Assembly: GCA_017744315.1 (NCBI GenBank)
Contig: JAGIBN010000001.1
Location: 551,333-615,332, forward strand
Origin: Porphyrobacter sp.
GTDB taxonomy: Bacteria > Pseudomonadota > Alphaproteobacteria > Sphingomonadales > Sphingomonadaceae
Direction: 5' to 3'
DNA: 64,000 nucleotides
Part shown: positions 44,232-52,842 of the stretch, piece after piece
Layout: the number at the start of each line of letters is the position of its first letter
Position numbering within the stretch: the first letter of the stretch is position 1
Translations under genes and position numbers: made by a program
Notes under the pieces: generated by a model
Database searches by the model: none
What the model saw: the letters and a program-made list of their open reading frames with translations, nothing else
Told to the model about the DNA's origin: nothing

Positions 44232-45110
44232 ATGCCGACGCCGGGTGAGAAACTGCGCGCGCTGATCGAGAACGGCGAGCACTTCGTCGCCGCCGAAGCC
44301 TATTCGGCGTTGACCGGGCGGATCGTCGAGCATGTCGGCTTCAAGGCGGCCTATCTCGGCGGGCACGCCTGCTCGGCGTTCCACTATGCCGTGCCCGACA
44401 ACGGCGTGTTCAGTCAGGTCGAGATGATCGAGCAGTCCGCGCGGATTGCGCAAGCGATCGATATCCCGCTGATCGTCGATGCCGACACTCTGGGCGAGAC
44501 GGTGGCCGACGCCTATCACTTCACCCGCCGCTACGTCGCCGCCGGGATCGCCGGATACCACGTCGAGGACGAGGTGAATCCCAAGCACTCCAAACACGTA
44601 AACGGCCTCTGCACGATCGAGGACATGCAATTACGCATCGAGGCGGGGGTAAAGGCGCGGGGCGATTCGGGTCTCGTCGTGATCGCGCGCTGCGACGAAC
44701 TCTACACCAGCGCCAACGGCGGCGGCGGCACCGGCTCGATCGAGGACGCGATCCGGCGCGGCAAGGCCTACGCCGAGGCAGGCGCCGATGCGATCGTCTT
44801 CGCCAGCGCGCCGCCCGAGCAGCAAGCCGAAGTCATCCCCCACATGCCGATCCCGGTCTGTACCCTGGGCTTCAACCTGCCGGACACGGCCTTCACGCTC
44901 TCGACGGCATGGGGCTGGGTCTCGGCGGCGGTCGGCCACCTCGCCATGGCCCGCGAATTGATGGAAACCGGCGCGGTAAAAAGCGCAACGGCAGCTTTCA
45001 CCAGCTTCCCCGAGAAGTACGATCTGATCGACCAGAAGCTCTACGACGACCTGATCGTGGAATGGGCGGAGCGGACGGGGAGGCCGGTAAGGGACAATCA
45101 CGCGAGATAG
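44232..45110 (+). CDS. Isocitrate lyase/PEP mutase superfamily protein
   Basis: A 292-residue TIM-barrel enzyme. YLGGHACSAFHYAVPD, the metal-binding VDADTLGE, YHVEDEVNPKH and IARCDELYT match the family order. The KKCGH catalytic cysteine loop of isocitrate and methylisocitrate lyases is replaced by PKHSKHVNG, so it is more like PEP mutase, oxaloacetate decarboxylase or an uncharacterised member. GGGAG lies 8 bases before the ATG at 44232. It may be cotranscribed with gph (88-base gap). Confidence 0.82.
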   Translation: MPTPGEKLRALIENGEHFVAAEAYSALTGRIVEHVGFKAAYLGGHACSAFHYAVPDNGVFSQVEMIEQSARIAQAIDIPLIVDADTLGETVADAYHFTRRYVAAGIAGYHVEDEVNPKHSKHVNGLCTIEDMQLRIEAGVKARGDSGLVVIARCDELYTSANGGGGTGSIEDAIRRGKAYAEAGADAIVFASAPPEQQAEVIPHMPIPVCTLGFNLPDTAFTLSTAWGWVSAAVGHLAMARELMETGAVKSATAAFTSFPEKYDLIDQKLYDDLIVEWAERTGRPVRDNHAR

Positions 45111-45126
45111 AAAGAAGAGAGAAGTC

Positions 45127-45145
45127 CTGGGGGATGATCCCCCAG
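45127..45145. repeat. Short GC palindrome downstream of the PEP-mutase-like gene
   Basis: CTGGGGGA-TGA-TCCCCCAG, a perfect 8-base stem with a 3-base loop and no T-run. It may be an mRNA 3' end or a small dispersed repeat; hairpins with this sequence look familiar from sphingomonad genomes, from memory. Confidence 0.5.
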
Positions 45146-45302
45146 ACCCTCTAAATGTCTACCTCGCGCGCGACCTATCTGGTGTGCGCTCCCTGCGGCG
45201 CAGCCAATAAGTCTCCCGACGCAGCCATGGGCGCACGAGGCTGTTGGTCCGCGTGACCTCGACAGTTCCGGGGTGCAGGGGCGATGGCCCCTGCTTCTTC
45301 CC

Positions 45303-48155
45303 CTACTTCTTCAAAACGTCCACCCCTTCCGGCAAAACCAGCACTTCCAGCCCCTTCGCCGGATCGAGATAGCGCTGCGCCATCGCCTGAACGTCGGCGG
45401 CGGTGAGTGTCATCAGCCGTTCGCGGGCCTTGCTGAAGCGTTCGATCCGGTCCGGCTGGGTCTGTGCGCGGTCGACCAGCGAGAGCCAGCCTGCGTTGCC
45501 CTTGAGCGCGTTCTGGAAGGCTTCCACCAGCGGCGCGCGGGCGCGTTGCAGCACGTCTTCGCTGACCGGCGCCGTGGCCAGTTCGCGCACGACTTTGGCG
45601 ATGGCCTCGCGGCTGGCGGCCACGTCGGCCACGTCGACCGAGGCGTTTATCGAGAAAGTGCCGTAGCCTTTCCACGTGTGCGAGAGCGCGCTTCCGGCGG
45701 AGGGCGAGTAGGCCTTGCCGAGGGCTTCGCGCAGGCTCTCGGTCAGTTCGACGCGCACGACCCGTTCGAGCAGTTCCAGCCGGAGCGCGTCGAGTGGGTC
45801 CGAATCGTCGCGGGTCGGCCAGGTGAGCCGCAGCAAGGCCTGGTCGGCAGCGCCGGTGTGGCGCAGGATGCGGGGGCGGCGGTCGGCAGTGAAGGTGCGC
45901 GGGGGCTGGTCGTCGTAGGGGCGGAAGGCGGTTTCGCGCGTGGGGAGGGCGCCCAGCGTCCGGGCAACCATGGCGATGGCCTTGTCCTCGTCGAAATCGC
46001 CGACGAGGCCTATTTCCACGGCACCGTGGGCGAGGCGGTCGGAGATGTCCTGCTTGAGTTTCGCGTAAGTCAGGTGGCGGTAGGCCTCGACCGGCTGGAG
46101 GCTGAAGCGGGGGTCGTTGTCCGAGACGATGCCGCCGAGGTCGGCGCCGAGCGAGGAGGCGGGTGTTGCGCGGAGCTGGGCGAAGCTGTTGTTGACCTGC
46201 TGTCGGTACTGGACTTCGCCTTCCGAGCGATAGCCGGGGTCGGTCATGAGCGCGGTCATCAGCTGGAGTTGCAGTTCGAGGTCGCGCGGGGTCGTGGCGG
46301 TCTGGGCGTCGAAGCTGGAGGCTCCGTTGGAGAGGCCGAATCCCAGCGTGTGGCCGGACATGATGGTGTCGAGGTCGTCGCGGCTGTGCTTGCCGAGGCC
46401 GCCCTTGTCGAGCCAGTTCACCATGTCAGTGGCGAGCGGATTGTCGCGGGTGTCGAGGCGGTCGCCACCGTCGATCGAGAGGCTGACGCGGATGCGGTCT
46501 TTTTCCAGCTCGGTGGGCTTGAGGTTCAACATCACGCCGTTGGCGAAGCGGATCTCGCGGATGCCGAGGATCGGGTCGTGGGTGTCGCTGACGACGGTGC
46601 CGGGCGTGCCGAAATCGGTGTAGGCGAAGGCGGCCAGCGCCTGTGCGTTCTCGCGCGGGACCGGGCCGCGGGTGGCGCGCTGCCAGGCGGTGCGGATCGC
46701 CTGTTCGCCGCCTTCGGGCGCCTTGCGGCCTTCGAAGCGGATCAGCGGCTTGTCGAGCGCCAGCGCCTCGCGCTTGAGGGCGGCGAGCACGGCCTTGGGG
46801 GTGATCGCGGGGGCGAAAGCCTCGAAGCGTTCGAGCGCGGACGCGGGTGTCGAGGGCACGACGCGGTCGTCCACGAGGGCGAGGGCGATGGCGGCCAGCG
46901 CCGCGTTGCTGCGGGTATTGGCGGAACCGGCGGCGTTGACCAGCGAGGTGCGGAGCTGGGCGAGCTGTTCGGCGATCTCGGCGGCGGTGAAGCCGTGGGC
47001 GAGGGCGCGGCGATATTCGCGGGCAGTGGCGGCAAGGCCGTCCGCCCATTTGCCGTCCACGCTATCGATGATGAGGCGGGTGGAGCGGGCGGTCTCGAAG
47101 ACGTCGCCGGTGCCGAAGCCCGCGCCCCGGAACGGCGGTTCCGCAGTGCGGGAGAGGCGCTGGAGGCGGCGGTTGATGATCGCATAGCCGACCGAGCGGA
47201 GCAGGCCTTCCTGTCGCTGGGCGACGCTGTCCGGCTCGTCCATCCAGGCGCCGTTGCGCTGGATGACGACGCGTTCGGAGAGGGCGGGGTCGATCCAGAT
47301 GCCGGTGCGCTTGCGGTCTTTCGCATCGACCGGGCCGGGATCGGGCTGGGGCTGGGCTGCACCGCCGGTCCAGTCGGAGAAGTGGCGCTTGATGTCCGCT
47401 TCGACTGCGGCGGCATCGAAATCGCCGATGACGACCAGCGTGACATGGGCGGGCACATATTCGCGATCGTAGAAGGCCCGGAGCTTCTGCGCGTCGGCGG
47501 CATTGAGCGTGGCGACGGTGCCGATCGGGAAGCGGTTGCCGTAGAGGGCCTGCGGGTAGAAGAACCGCGTCGAATCGATGGCATTGCGCAGGCCGAAGGT
47601 GTTGCGGTCGCGCATTTCCGAGAGGATCACCCCGCGCTCGCGGTCGATCGCGCCCTGGGAGATGGTCAGCTCGCTCGCGGTCTCGCGCATCAGCATGAGC
47701 GCGGTGTCGAGCAGCTTGGCGTCGCTGCGCGGCAGGTCGAGCTTGTAGACGGTGCGCTCGAAACTGGTCGAGGCATTGGTGTCGGCGCCGAAAGCAAGGC
47801 CGTCGCGTTCGAGCAGCGGGATCATCTGGCCTTCGGGCACGCGCTTGCTGCCGTTGAAGGCCATGTGCTCGACGAAGTGGGCATAGCCCTGTTCGGTATC
47901 GCTCTCGTCGAGCGAACCGGCGGCGACTTCCATGCGCACCACGCCGGTTCCGGCAGGTGTCGCATTATGGCGGATCACGTAGCGCATGCCGTTCGGGAGG
48001 CGGCCGAACCGGAAATCGGGATCGAGCGGGACGTCGCTTTTCTCGAAGGCCCAGCTGGTATCGACGGTTTGGGCTGGGGCTTTGGGTGCGGCTTCGCGCG
48101 CGAGGACCGGCAGCGGCGCGGAAAGGAGGAGCGCGGTAACGAGAAGGGTTCGCAT
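45303..48155 (-). CDS. M16 (insulinase/pitrilysin) family zinc peptidase
   Basis: A 950-residue secreted protease. A signal peptide (MRTLLVTALLLSAPLPVLAREA) precedes the first M16 domain, whose inverted zinc motif HFVEH is at residues 93-97, with the third ligand in the Glu-rich IDRERGVILSEMRDR. A second, inactive M16 domain and C-terminal domains follow (LRLTWPTRDD ... YSPSAGSALSHTWKGYGTFSINASV), giving the clamshell arrangement. It probably degrades peptides in the periplasm. The ATG at 48155 gives the signal peptide; a longer frame runs into a palindromic repeat. Confidence 0.92.
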   Translation of the reverse strand: MRTLLVTALLLSAPLPVLAREAAPKAPAQTVDTSWAFEKSDVPLDPDFRFGRLPNGMRYVIRHNATPAGTGVVRMEVAAGSLDESDTEQGYAHFVEHMAFNGSKRVPEGQMIPLLERDGLAFGADTNASTSFERTVYKLDLPRSDAKLLDTALMLMRETASELTISQGAIDRERGVILSEMRDRNTFGLRNAIDSTRFFYPQALYGNRFPIGTVATLNAADAQKLRAFYDREYVPAHVTLVVIGDFDAAAVEADIKRHFSDWTGGAAQPQPDPGPVDAKDRKRTGIWIDPALSERVVIQRNGAWMDEPDSVAQRQEGLLRSVGYAIINRRLQRLSRTAEPPFRGAGFGTGDVFETARSTRLIIDSVDGKWADGLAATAREYRRALAHGFTAAEIAEQLAQLRTSLVNAAGSANTRSNAALAAIALALVDDRVVPSTPASALERFEAFAPAITPKAVLAALKREALALDKPLIRFEGRKAPEGGEQAIRTAWQRATRGPVPRENAQALAAFAYTDFGTPGTVVSDTHDPILGIREIRFANGVMLNLKPTELEKDRIRVSLSIDGGDRLDTRDNPLATDMVNWLDKGGLGKHSRDDLDTIMSGHTLGFGLSNGASSFDAQTATTPRDLELQLQLMTALMTDPGYRSEGEVQYRQQVNNSFAQLRATPASSLGADLGGIVSDNDPRFSLQPVEAYRHLTYAKLKQDISDRLAHGAVEIGLVGDFDEDKAIAMVARTLGALPTRETAFRPYDDQPPRTFTADRRPRILRHTGAADQALLRLTWPTRDDSDPLDALRLELLERVVRVELTESLREALGKAYSPSAGSALSHTWKGYGTFSINASVDVADVAASREAIAKVVRELATAPVSEDVLQRARAPLVEAFQNALKGNAGWLSLVDRAQTQPDRIERFSKARERLMTLTAADVQAMAQRYLDPAKGLEVLVLPEGVDVLKK

Positions 48156-48258
48156 GGAGTGCTGGTGCCCCAGTCGGTGCCCGATCACAAGAGGACGGGG
48201 GCTGCAACTCGGCTTTCCTGCTTTGCGCTTCGAGGCAAATTTCCCTCGACCCATTGTC

Positions 48259-48338
48259 TCGTCACTGCGAGCGTAGCGAAGCAATCCAGAGCGGCTTGAG
48301 ACCGACTCTGGATTGCTTCGCTACGCTCGCAATGACGA
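48259..48338. repeat. REP-like palindromic element, long form
   Basis: Two 33-base arms (48259-48291 and 48306-48338) are reverse complements with one mismatch, around a 14-base loop. Core GCGAGCGTAGCGAAGCAATC. It lies between the M16 peptidase start and the purC end. The same family occurs in short form at 41977-42008. Confidence 0.88.
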
Positions 48339-48379
48339 AGAGGGGGGCTGCGGGGAGGCCTTACGTGAGGCGGATGCAA

Positions 48380-48414
48380 GAAGGCCCGGCGCACCTCGCG
48401 GTGGCCGGGCCTTC
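48380..48414 (-). terminator. Intrinsic terminator of purC
   Basis: GAAGGCCCGGC / GCCGGGCCTTC, 11-base stem with a 13-base loop, just downstream of the purC stop on the minus strand; a short T-rich tract (TTCTTGC) follows. Confidence 0.65.
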
Positions 48415-48434
48415 TCGTGCATGTCTGCGCAGGC

Positions 48435-49217
48435 TTACTTGCCGCGCAGCTTGCGGTGCTTCGACAGGTCGAGGACTTCGCTCGGGCCGTTGTCGTCCTG
48501 GAGCAGGCCGAGGCGGCGGGCGACTTCCTGGTAAGCCTCTTCCTCACCGCCGAGATCGCGGCGGAAGCGGTCCTTGTCGAGCTTTTCGCCGGTGTTCATG
48601 TCCCAGAGGCGGCAGCCGTCGGGGCTGATTTCGTCCGCCAGGATCACGCGGCTGTAGTCGCCGTCCCAGATGCGGCCGAATTCGAGCTTGAAGTCGACGA
48701 GGCGGATGTTGATCGCGGCGAACATGCCCGCCATGAAGTCGTTCACGCGGATCGCCATCGCCGAGATGTCCTGCATCTCCTCGTTGGTGGCCCAGCCGAA
48801 AGCGGCGATGTGCTCTTCGGCGATCATCGGATCGCCCAGCGCGTCGTCCTTGTAGTAGTATTCGATCAGCGTGTGCGGCAGCGGCTCACCCTCGGGAATG
48901 CCGAGGCGCTTCGAGATCGAACCGGCGGCCACGTTGCGCACCACGACCTCGATAGGGATGATCTCGACCTGGCGGACCAGCTGCTCGCGCATGTTGAGGC
49001 GGCGGATGAAGTGGTTGGGCACGCCGATGTGGTTGAGGCGCGTGAACACGTACTCGCTGATGCGGTTGTTGATCACGCCCTTGCCCTGGATCGTGCCCTT
49101 CTTCTGCGCGTTGAACGCAGTGGCGTCGTCCTTGAAGTACTGGATCAGGGTGCCGGGTTCAGGGCCTTCGTAGAGGATCTTGGCCTTGCCCTCGTAGATC
49201 TGGCGGCGACGGGACAT
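48435..49217 (-). CDS. purC: Phosphoribosylaminoimidazole-succinocarboxamide synthase
   Basis: A 260-residue ATP-dependent ligase of purine synthesis (SAICAR synthetase). [59 protein letters not shown] and [10 protein letters not shown] are the conserved blocks, and [16 protein letters not shown] carries the metal site. Full length. The ATG at 49217 follows GAAGGAC; an earlier in-frame ATG at 49250 has no ribosome site. It is monocistronic, away from other pur genes in the window. Confidence 0.96.
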   Translation of the reverse strand: MSRRRQIYEGKAKILYEGPEPGTLIQYFKDDATAFNAQKKGTIQGKGVINNRISEYVFTRLNHIGVPNHFIRRLNMREQLVRQVEIIPIEVVVRNVAAGSISKRLGIPEGEPLPHTLIEYYYKDDALGDPMIAEEHIAAFGWATNEEMQDISAMAIRVNDFMAGMFAAINIRLVDFKLEFGRIWDGDYSRVILADEISPDGCRLWDMNTGEKLDKDRFRRDLGGEEEAYQEVARRLGLLQDDNGPSEVLDLSKHRKLRGK

Positions 49218-49385
49218 GCGTGTTCGTCCTTCGAAACTGTAAAAGAGCAAGCCCCGGACCGTCTATAGTCGCATCCCGATAAATCAAAGGAGGCGACCGT
49301 GGGCCGGGGCGTTCGAGCGGGCATATAATGGAAGCAGGGGCAAAAGCAAACGGCGCTTGCGGCGTCCGGAAGGTCAGGCGGAACG

Positions 49386-49862
49386 TCAGCCCCGCTTCGG
49401 CGCGAGTTCCGCTACCAAATTGCGGGCGGCGACGCTGACTTGCGCCCAGGTCGTCTCGAATCCCTCGGGGCCGCCGTAATAAGGATCGTCGACGTCCTGT
49501 CCTTCGAGACCGGGAACATGGTCGAGCAGCAGCGAGAGGCGGGCCTCGTGCCCGGCAGGGGCGATCCGCCGCAAGTTCGCGAGATTGCTGGCGTCTAGCG
49601 CGACGATGTGGTCGAATCGCGCGAAGTCCCTGGCCGTGACCTGACGGGCGCGATAGGCGGAGATGTCGATGCCGTGGCGCCGCGCTTCGTCGCAGGAGCG
49701 CGGGTCTGGGCCCTTGCCGATGTGCCAGGAGCCGGTGCCCGCCGAATCAACCTCGATATCCAGACCGGCGGCTTCCGCCTCGTGACGCAGGGCGGCTTCG
49801 GCCAGCGGGGAGCGACAGATATTGCCGAGGCAGACGAACAGGACGGATGCAGTTTCGGGCAT
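49386..49862 (-). CDS. Low-molecular-weight protein-tyrosine phosphatase
   Basis: A 158-residue phosphatase. The CX5R loop is CLGNICRS (Cys11, Arg17) and the general acid Asp is in DVDDPYYGG. In many bacteria such enzymes dephosphorylate the BY-kinase that drives exopolysaccharide chain-length control; here no kinase gene is adjacent, so arsenate reduction or other roles remain possible. The gene is separate from purC (168-base gap) and 53 bases after the 49-residue protein gene on the same strand. Confidence 0.9.
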   Translation of the reverse strand: MPETASVLFVCLGNICRSPLAEAALRHEAEAAGLDIEVDSAGTGSWHIGKGPDPRSCDEARRHGIDISAYRARQVTARDFARFDHIVALDASNLANLRRIAPAGHEARLSLLLDHVPGLEGQDVDDPYYGGPEGFETTWAQVSVAARNLVAELAPKRG

Positions 49863-49915
49863 GAACCCGACCTAGCGCCGGGCGATGAGGATTTCCAAAC
49901 GGATTTCAGTTCTGC

Positions 49916-50065
49916 TCAACGGTGGCCGAACAGGCGCTCGATCAGAGTGGGCTGGTCCATCGGTTGGATCGGGCCGTGGAAGCGGCGGCGCAGGCCGGGG
50001 TCCTGCGGAGGGCGCGGGGTCCAGATGCGCTCGGCGCGATAGGTGCTGTCCTGGGTCAGGGCCAT
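49916..50065 (-). CDS. 49-residue basic protein of unknown function
   Basis: Opens at an ATG with GAGGAG 11 bases upstream: MALTQDSTYRAERIWTPRPP, then RRRFHGPIQPMDQPTLIERLFGHR. The composition (Arg, Pro, Trp) is unlike random out-of-frame translation and the motif PMDQPTLIERLFGHR looks conserved, but I know no family function. It sits between the HWE kinase operon and the phosphatase gene, same strand as both. Confidence 0.5.
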   Translation of the reverse strand: MALTQDSTYRAERIWTPRPPQDPGLRRRFHGPIQPMDQPTLIERLFGHR

Positions 50066-50156
50066 GGGCGGAAGGCTCCTCTTCCTCGATTTGTTCCTTA
50101 GGGAATAAACCGCCTTTCCGCCTGAAAGTTTCCTTAACCGATCTCCACCACGTGGC

Positions 50157-51980
50157 TCAGCCCGCCGGAGCCGCGACTTCTTCGGCGAGCTGCCGGACGA
50201 TCGCACCGACGTCGCGGCCGAGGAACGGCTTGCCCAGCATCGGCCGTTCGTTGTGGCGATCCGGCAGGTGCCGGCGGTCATAGCCGCTGACGAAAGCGAA
50301 GGGCGTGGCGCGGGAGGCCAGTTCGTCGGCCACGGCATCGATACGCTCGCCGTTGAGATTGCCGTCGAGCAGGGCGAGGTCGGGGGCGGCCTCGCGGATC
50401 ATGGCCATGGCCTGTTCGCATGACGTGGCCGGGCCGATGGGAATCGCGCCCGAATCCTCGATTTCCATCATCAGTTCCATGGCGACCAGCGGTTCGTCCT
50501 CGACGATCAGGACCTTGAGGGCCTTGGGCGTGGAAGGGACGGGGGCGGGGACCGCCGGCGCTGAGGTCTCGACCTCAGCGGTTTTTTGCACGGCTTCGGC
50601 AGGAACATCGTCGCCCAGGGGCAGGTCAAGCTGCCAACGGACGCCTTCCGGGGCGTAGTCCGCGGCGATCCGCGCGCCGTCGGCTTTCATGCTGCTCTCG
50701 ATCAGGGTGGAGCCGAAGCCGCGTCGTTCCGGCACCGCAACCGGCGGGCCACCGCGCTCGGTCCAGGTCAGCGAGAGCACCTGCCGGGTCAGCGACCAGT
50801 CGAGCGCGACGGTGCCGGTCTCGTTCGAGAAGGCGCCGTATTTGTGGGCATTGGTCGCCAGTTCGTGAAGGATCAGCGAGAAGCGCAGCGCCAGTTCGGG
50901 CGGCAGGTCCACGTCCGGTCCGGACAGCCGCAGCCGTTCCTCGCTGAGGGCGCCGAGCACGACCTGATCGGCGATCAGGCTGCGCAGGCCCGCCGGTTCC
51001 CAGGTCGTCGCGCTCAGCAGCGAATGGGCGCGGGCGAGCGACTGGAGGCGGCCGCTGAACGACTGCTGGAAATCCTCGGCCGAGCGGGCATGGCGGAAGC
51101 CCTGCGAGGCGATGGCCTGCACCGTCGCCAGCGTGTTCTTCACCCGGTGGTTGAGTTCGCCGATCAGCAGGCGCTGGGTTTCCTCGGCGCGGTGGCGTTC
51201 GGTGACGTCGAGGAGTTCGATCATCACGCTGGCTCCGCGCGAGCCGGTTCCCGCCAGCGAGGAGCAGTACCATTCGCCCTCGCGCAAGGCGCCGCCCGCG
51301 CGTAGGAAGCTGTGGACCTGGGTTTCCCGGCGATCCTCGCCGCCGAGCAGCGCGCGCATTCCCTCGACGAAGCCGGGACGGTCGGCCGGGGCGAGGAACG
51401 GCGCGTCCTCCACCTTGAGGCCGAGCACGTCCTGCGCGGAAAAGCCGATCTCGCGCTCGGCGCTGCGATACCAGCTAACGATCCGCAGGTTGGCGTCGAT
51501 CTCCAGCACCGCCAGCGGCGAATTGTCGCCATGCGCGCGCAGGCGGCCCAGCGCGAGGCCGAGTTCGTCGCGCTGGCGGGCGATCTCGCGGCGCTGGCGG
51601 GCCAGTTCGACGAAGACTGCGACCTTGGAGTTCAGCTCCACCATGTCGAGCGGCTTGAGCAGATAGTCGACCGCGCCTGCCTCGTAGCCGCGGAAGCGGC
51701 GGCGCTCGTCGGTGGCGAGCGCGGTGAGGAAGATGATCGGCACGGCGCGGGTGCGCTCGGTGCCGCGCATCAGTTCGGCCAGTTCGAAGCCGTCCATCTC
51801 GGGCATCATCACGTCGAGCAGCGCCAGCGCGAAATCGTGGCGCAGCATGGCCTCCAGCGCCTCGAAGCCGGAGGAGACGGTGACGAGTTCGACGCCGGGC
51901 TGGTCGAGCGCGGCCTCGAGGACCAGCAGGTTCTCCCGGATATCGTCTACGGCCAGAATCTTGAGCGGCTCATTCAGCAA
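50157..51980 (-). CDS. Receiver - PAS - HWE histidine kinase - receiver protein
   Basis: A 607-residue soluble signalling protein. An N-terminal receiver (phospho-acceptor Asp56 in LLDVMMPEMDG) precedes a PAS domain (~150-262). The HWE/HisKA_2 kinase has His278 in ELNHRVKN and the ATPase HELATNAHKYG. A C-terminal receiver follows (Asp539 in LLDGNLNG), with the shorter output face typical of GSR-type receivers. The start is TTG at 51980, with AGGAG 7 bases upstream and an 11-base overlap with cheR. No membrane segment. It could feed the general stress response, a common role of HWE kinases in alphaproteobacteria. Confidence 0.85.
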   Translation of the reverse strand: MLNEPLKILAVDDIRENLLVLEAALDQPGVELVTVSSGFEALEAMLRHDFALALLDVMMPEMDGFELAELMRGTERTRAVPIIFLTALATDERRRFRGYEAGAVDYLLKPLDMVELNSKVAVFVELARQRREIARQRDELGLALGRLRAHGDNSPLAVLEIDANLRIVSWYRSAEREIGFSAQDVLGLKVEDAPFLAPADRPGFVEGMRALLGGEDRRETQVHSFLRAGGALREGEWYCSSLAGTGSRGASVMIELLDVTERHRAEETQRLLIGELNHRVKNTLATVQAIASQGFRHARSAEDFQQSFSGRLQSLARAHSLLSATTWEPAGLRSLIADQVVLGALSEERLRLSGPDVDLPPELALRFSLILHELATNAHKYGAFSNETGTVALDWSLTRQVLSLTWTERGGPPVAVPERRGFGSTLIESSMKADGARIAADYAPEGVRWQLDLPLGDDVPAEAVQKTAEVETSAPAVPAPVPSTPKALKVLIVEDEPLVAMELMMEIEDSGAIPIGPATSCEQAMAMIREAAPDLALLDGNLNGERIDAVADELASRATPFAFVSGYDRRHLPDRHNERPMLGKPFLGRDVGAIVRQLAEEVAAPAG

Positions 51981-52842
51981 GGGCGTGCTCCTGGACGTCG
52001 TGAAGGGTGCGTCGCCAGATCTTTTCGAGAGGCGCGAATTCGGCGAAGCTGTCACCCTCGGCGGAGAAATGCACGGTCTCCTTCGAGCCGAGGCCGAGGA
52101 AACCGCCCGGCGGCAGCGACTGGGCGAATAGGCCGAGCGCGCGGTCCTGCAGGGCGCGGTCGAAATAGATCAGCACATTGCGGCTGGAGACCAGCTGGAC
52201 CTCGGAAAACACCGCGTCGCTGGCGAGATTGTGGTCGGCGAAGACCGCGCGGCGGCGCAAGCTGGGATCGAAGCGGGCGACGCCGTAGTTGGCGGTGTAG
52301 TAGTCTGCCAGCGAAGCCTTGCCGCCCGCCTCAAGGTAGTTGCGCGAGAAACCGGCGATCCGCTCGATTTCGTAGACCCCCGCCTCGGCCTTGACGAGCG
52401 CGGCGGGGTTGATGTCGGTGCAGTAGAACAAGGTGCGCTCTTCCAGCCCTTCCTCGCGGAACAGGATGGCCAGCGAGTAGAACTCCTCGCCGTTGGCGCA
52501 GCCGGCCACCCAGACCTTGATCGAGGGCCAGGTGCGCAAGTGCGGGATCACCTGCTCGCGGATCGCGCGGAAATATTCGGGATCGCGGAACATCTCGCTG
52601 ACCTGGATCGTCAGGAAGCCGATCAGCACGTTCAGGCTCTCGGGATCGTGGAGGATGCGGTCGAGCAGGCTGGAGAGGTGCGGATAGCCGAAATGCGACT
52701 GCGCGCGCTGGAGCCGCCGCAGCAGCGAGGCGCGGGAGTAGTCGCGGAAATCGTACTGGTAGCGCCGCCAGATCGCCTCGACGAGGAGATCGACCTCGAT
52801 ATCCTCCACCGCCTCGGCGGCGCGTCTGCCGATCGGTTTCAT
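51970..52842 (-). CDS. CheR-type protein-glutamate O-methyltransferase
   Basis: A 290-residue SAM-dependent methyltransferase. The N-terminal helical part (YQYDFRDYSRASLLRRLQRAQSHFG) and the catalytic domain (IKVWVAGCANGEEFYSLAI, FYCTDINPAAL, SRNVLIYFDRALQDRALGLFAQSLPPGGFLGLG) match CheR. The start is the ATG in ATGA overlapping the hybrid kinase stop. No chemoreceptor, CheB, CheA or flagellar gene is nearby, so its target is probably not a classical chemoreceptor. It is coupled on both sides to sensor kinases. Confidence 0.9.
   Translation of the reverse strand: MKPIGRRAAEAVEDIEVDLLVEAIWRRYQYDFRDYSRASLLRRLQRAQSHFGYPHLSSLLDRILHDPESLNVLIGFLTIQVSEMFRDPEYFRAIREQVIPHLRTWPSIKVWVAGCANGEEFYSLAILFREEGLEERTLFYCTDINPAALVKAEAGVYEIERIAGFSRNYLEAGGKASLADYYTANYGVARFDPSLRRRAVFADHNLASDAVFSEVQLVSSRNVLIYFDRALQDRALGLFAQSLPPGGFLGLGSKETVHFSAEGDSFAEFAPLEKIWRRTLHDVQEHALAE

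Noticed and set aside
49299..49328. GTG mini-ORF of nine codons with an ideal AAAGGAGG site
   Set aside because: The peptide (MGRGVRAGI) is too short and featureless, and no terminator or conservation evidence supports it. A TATAAT at 49324 has no matching -35 box.
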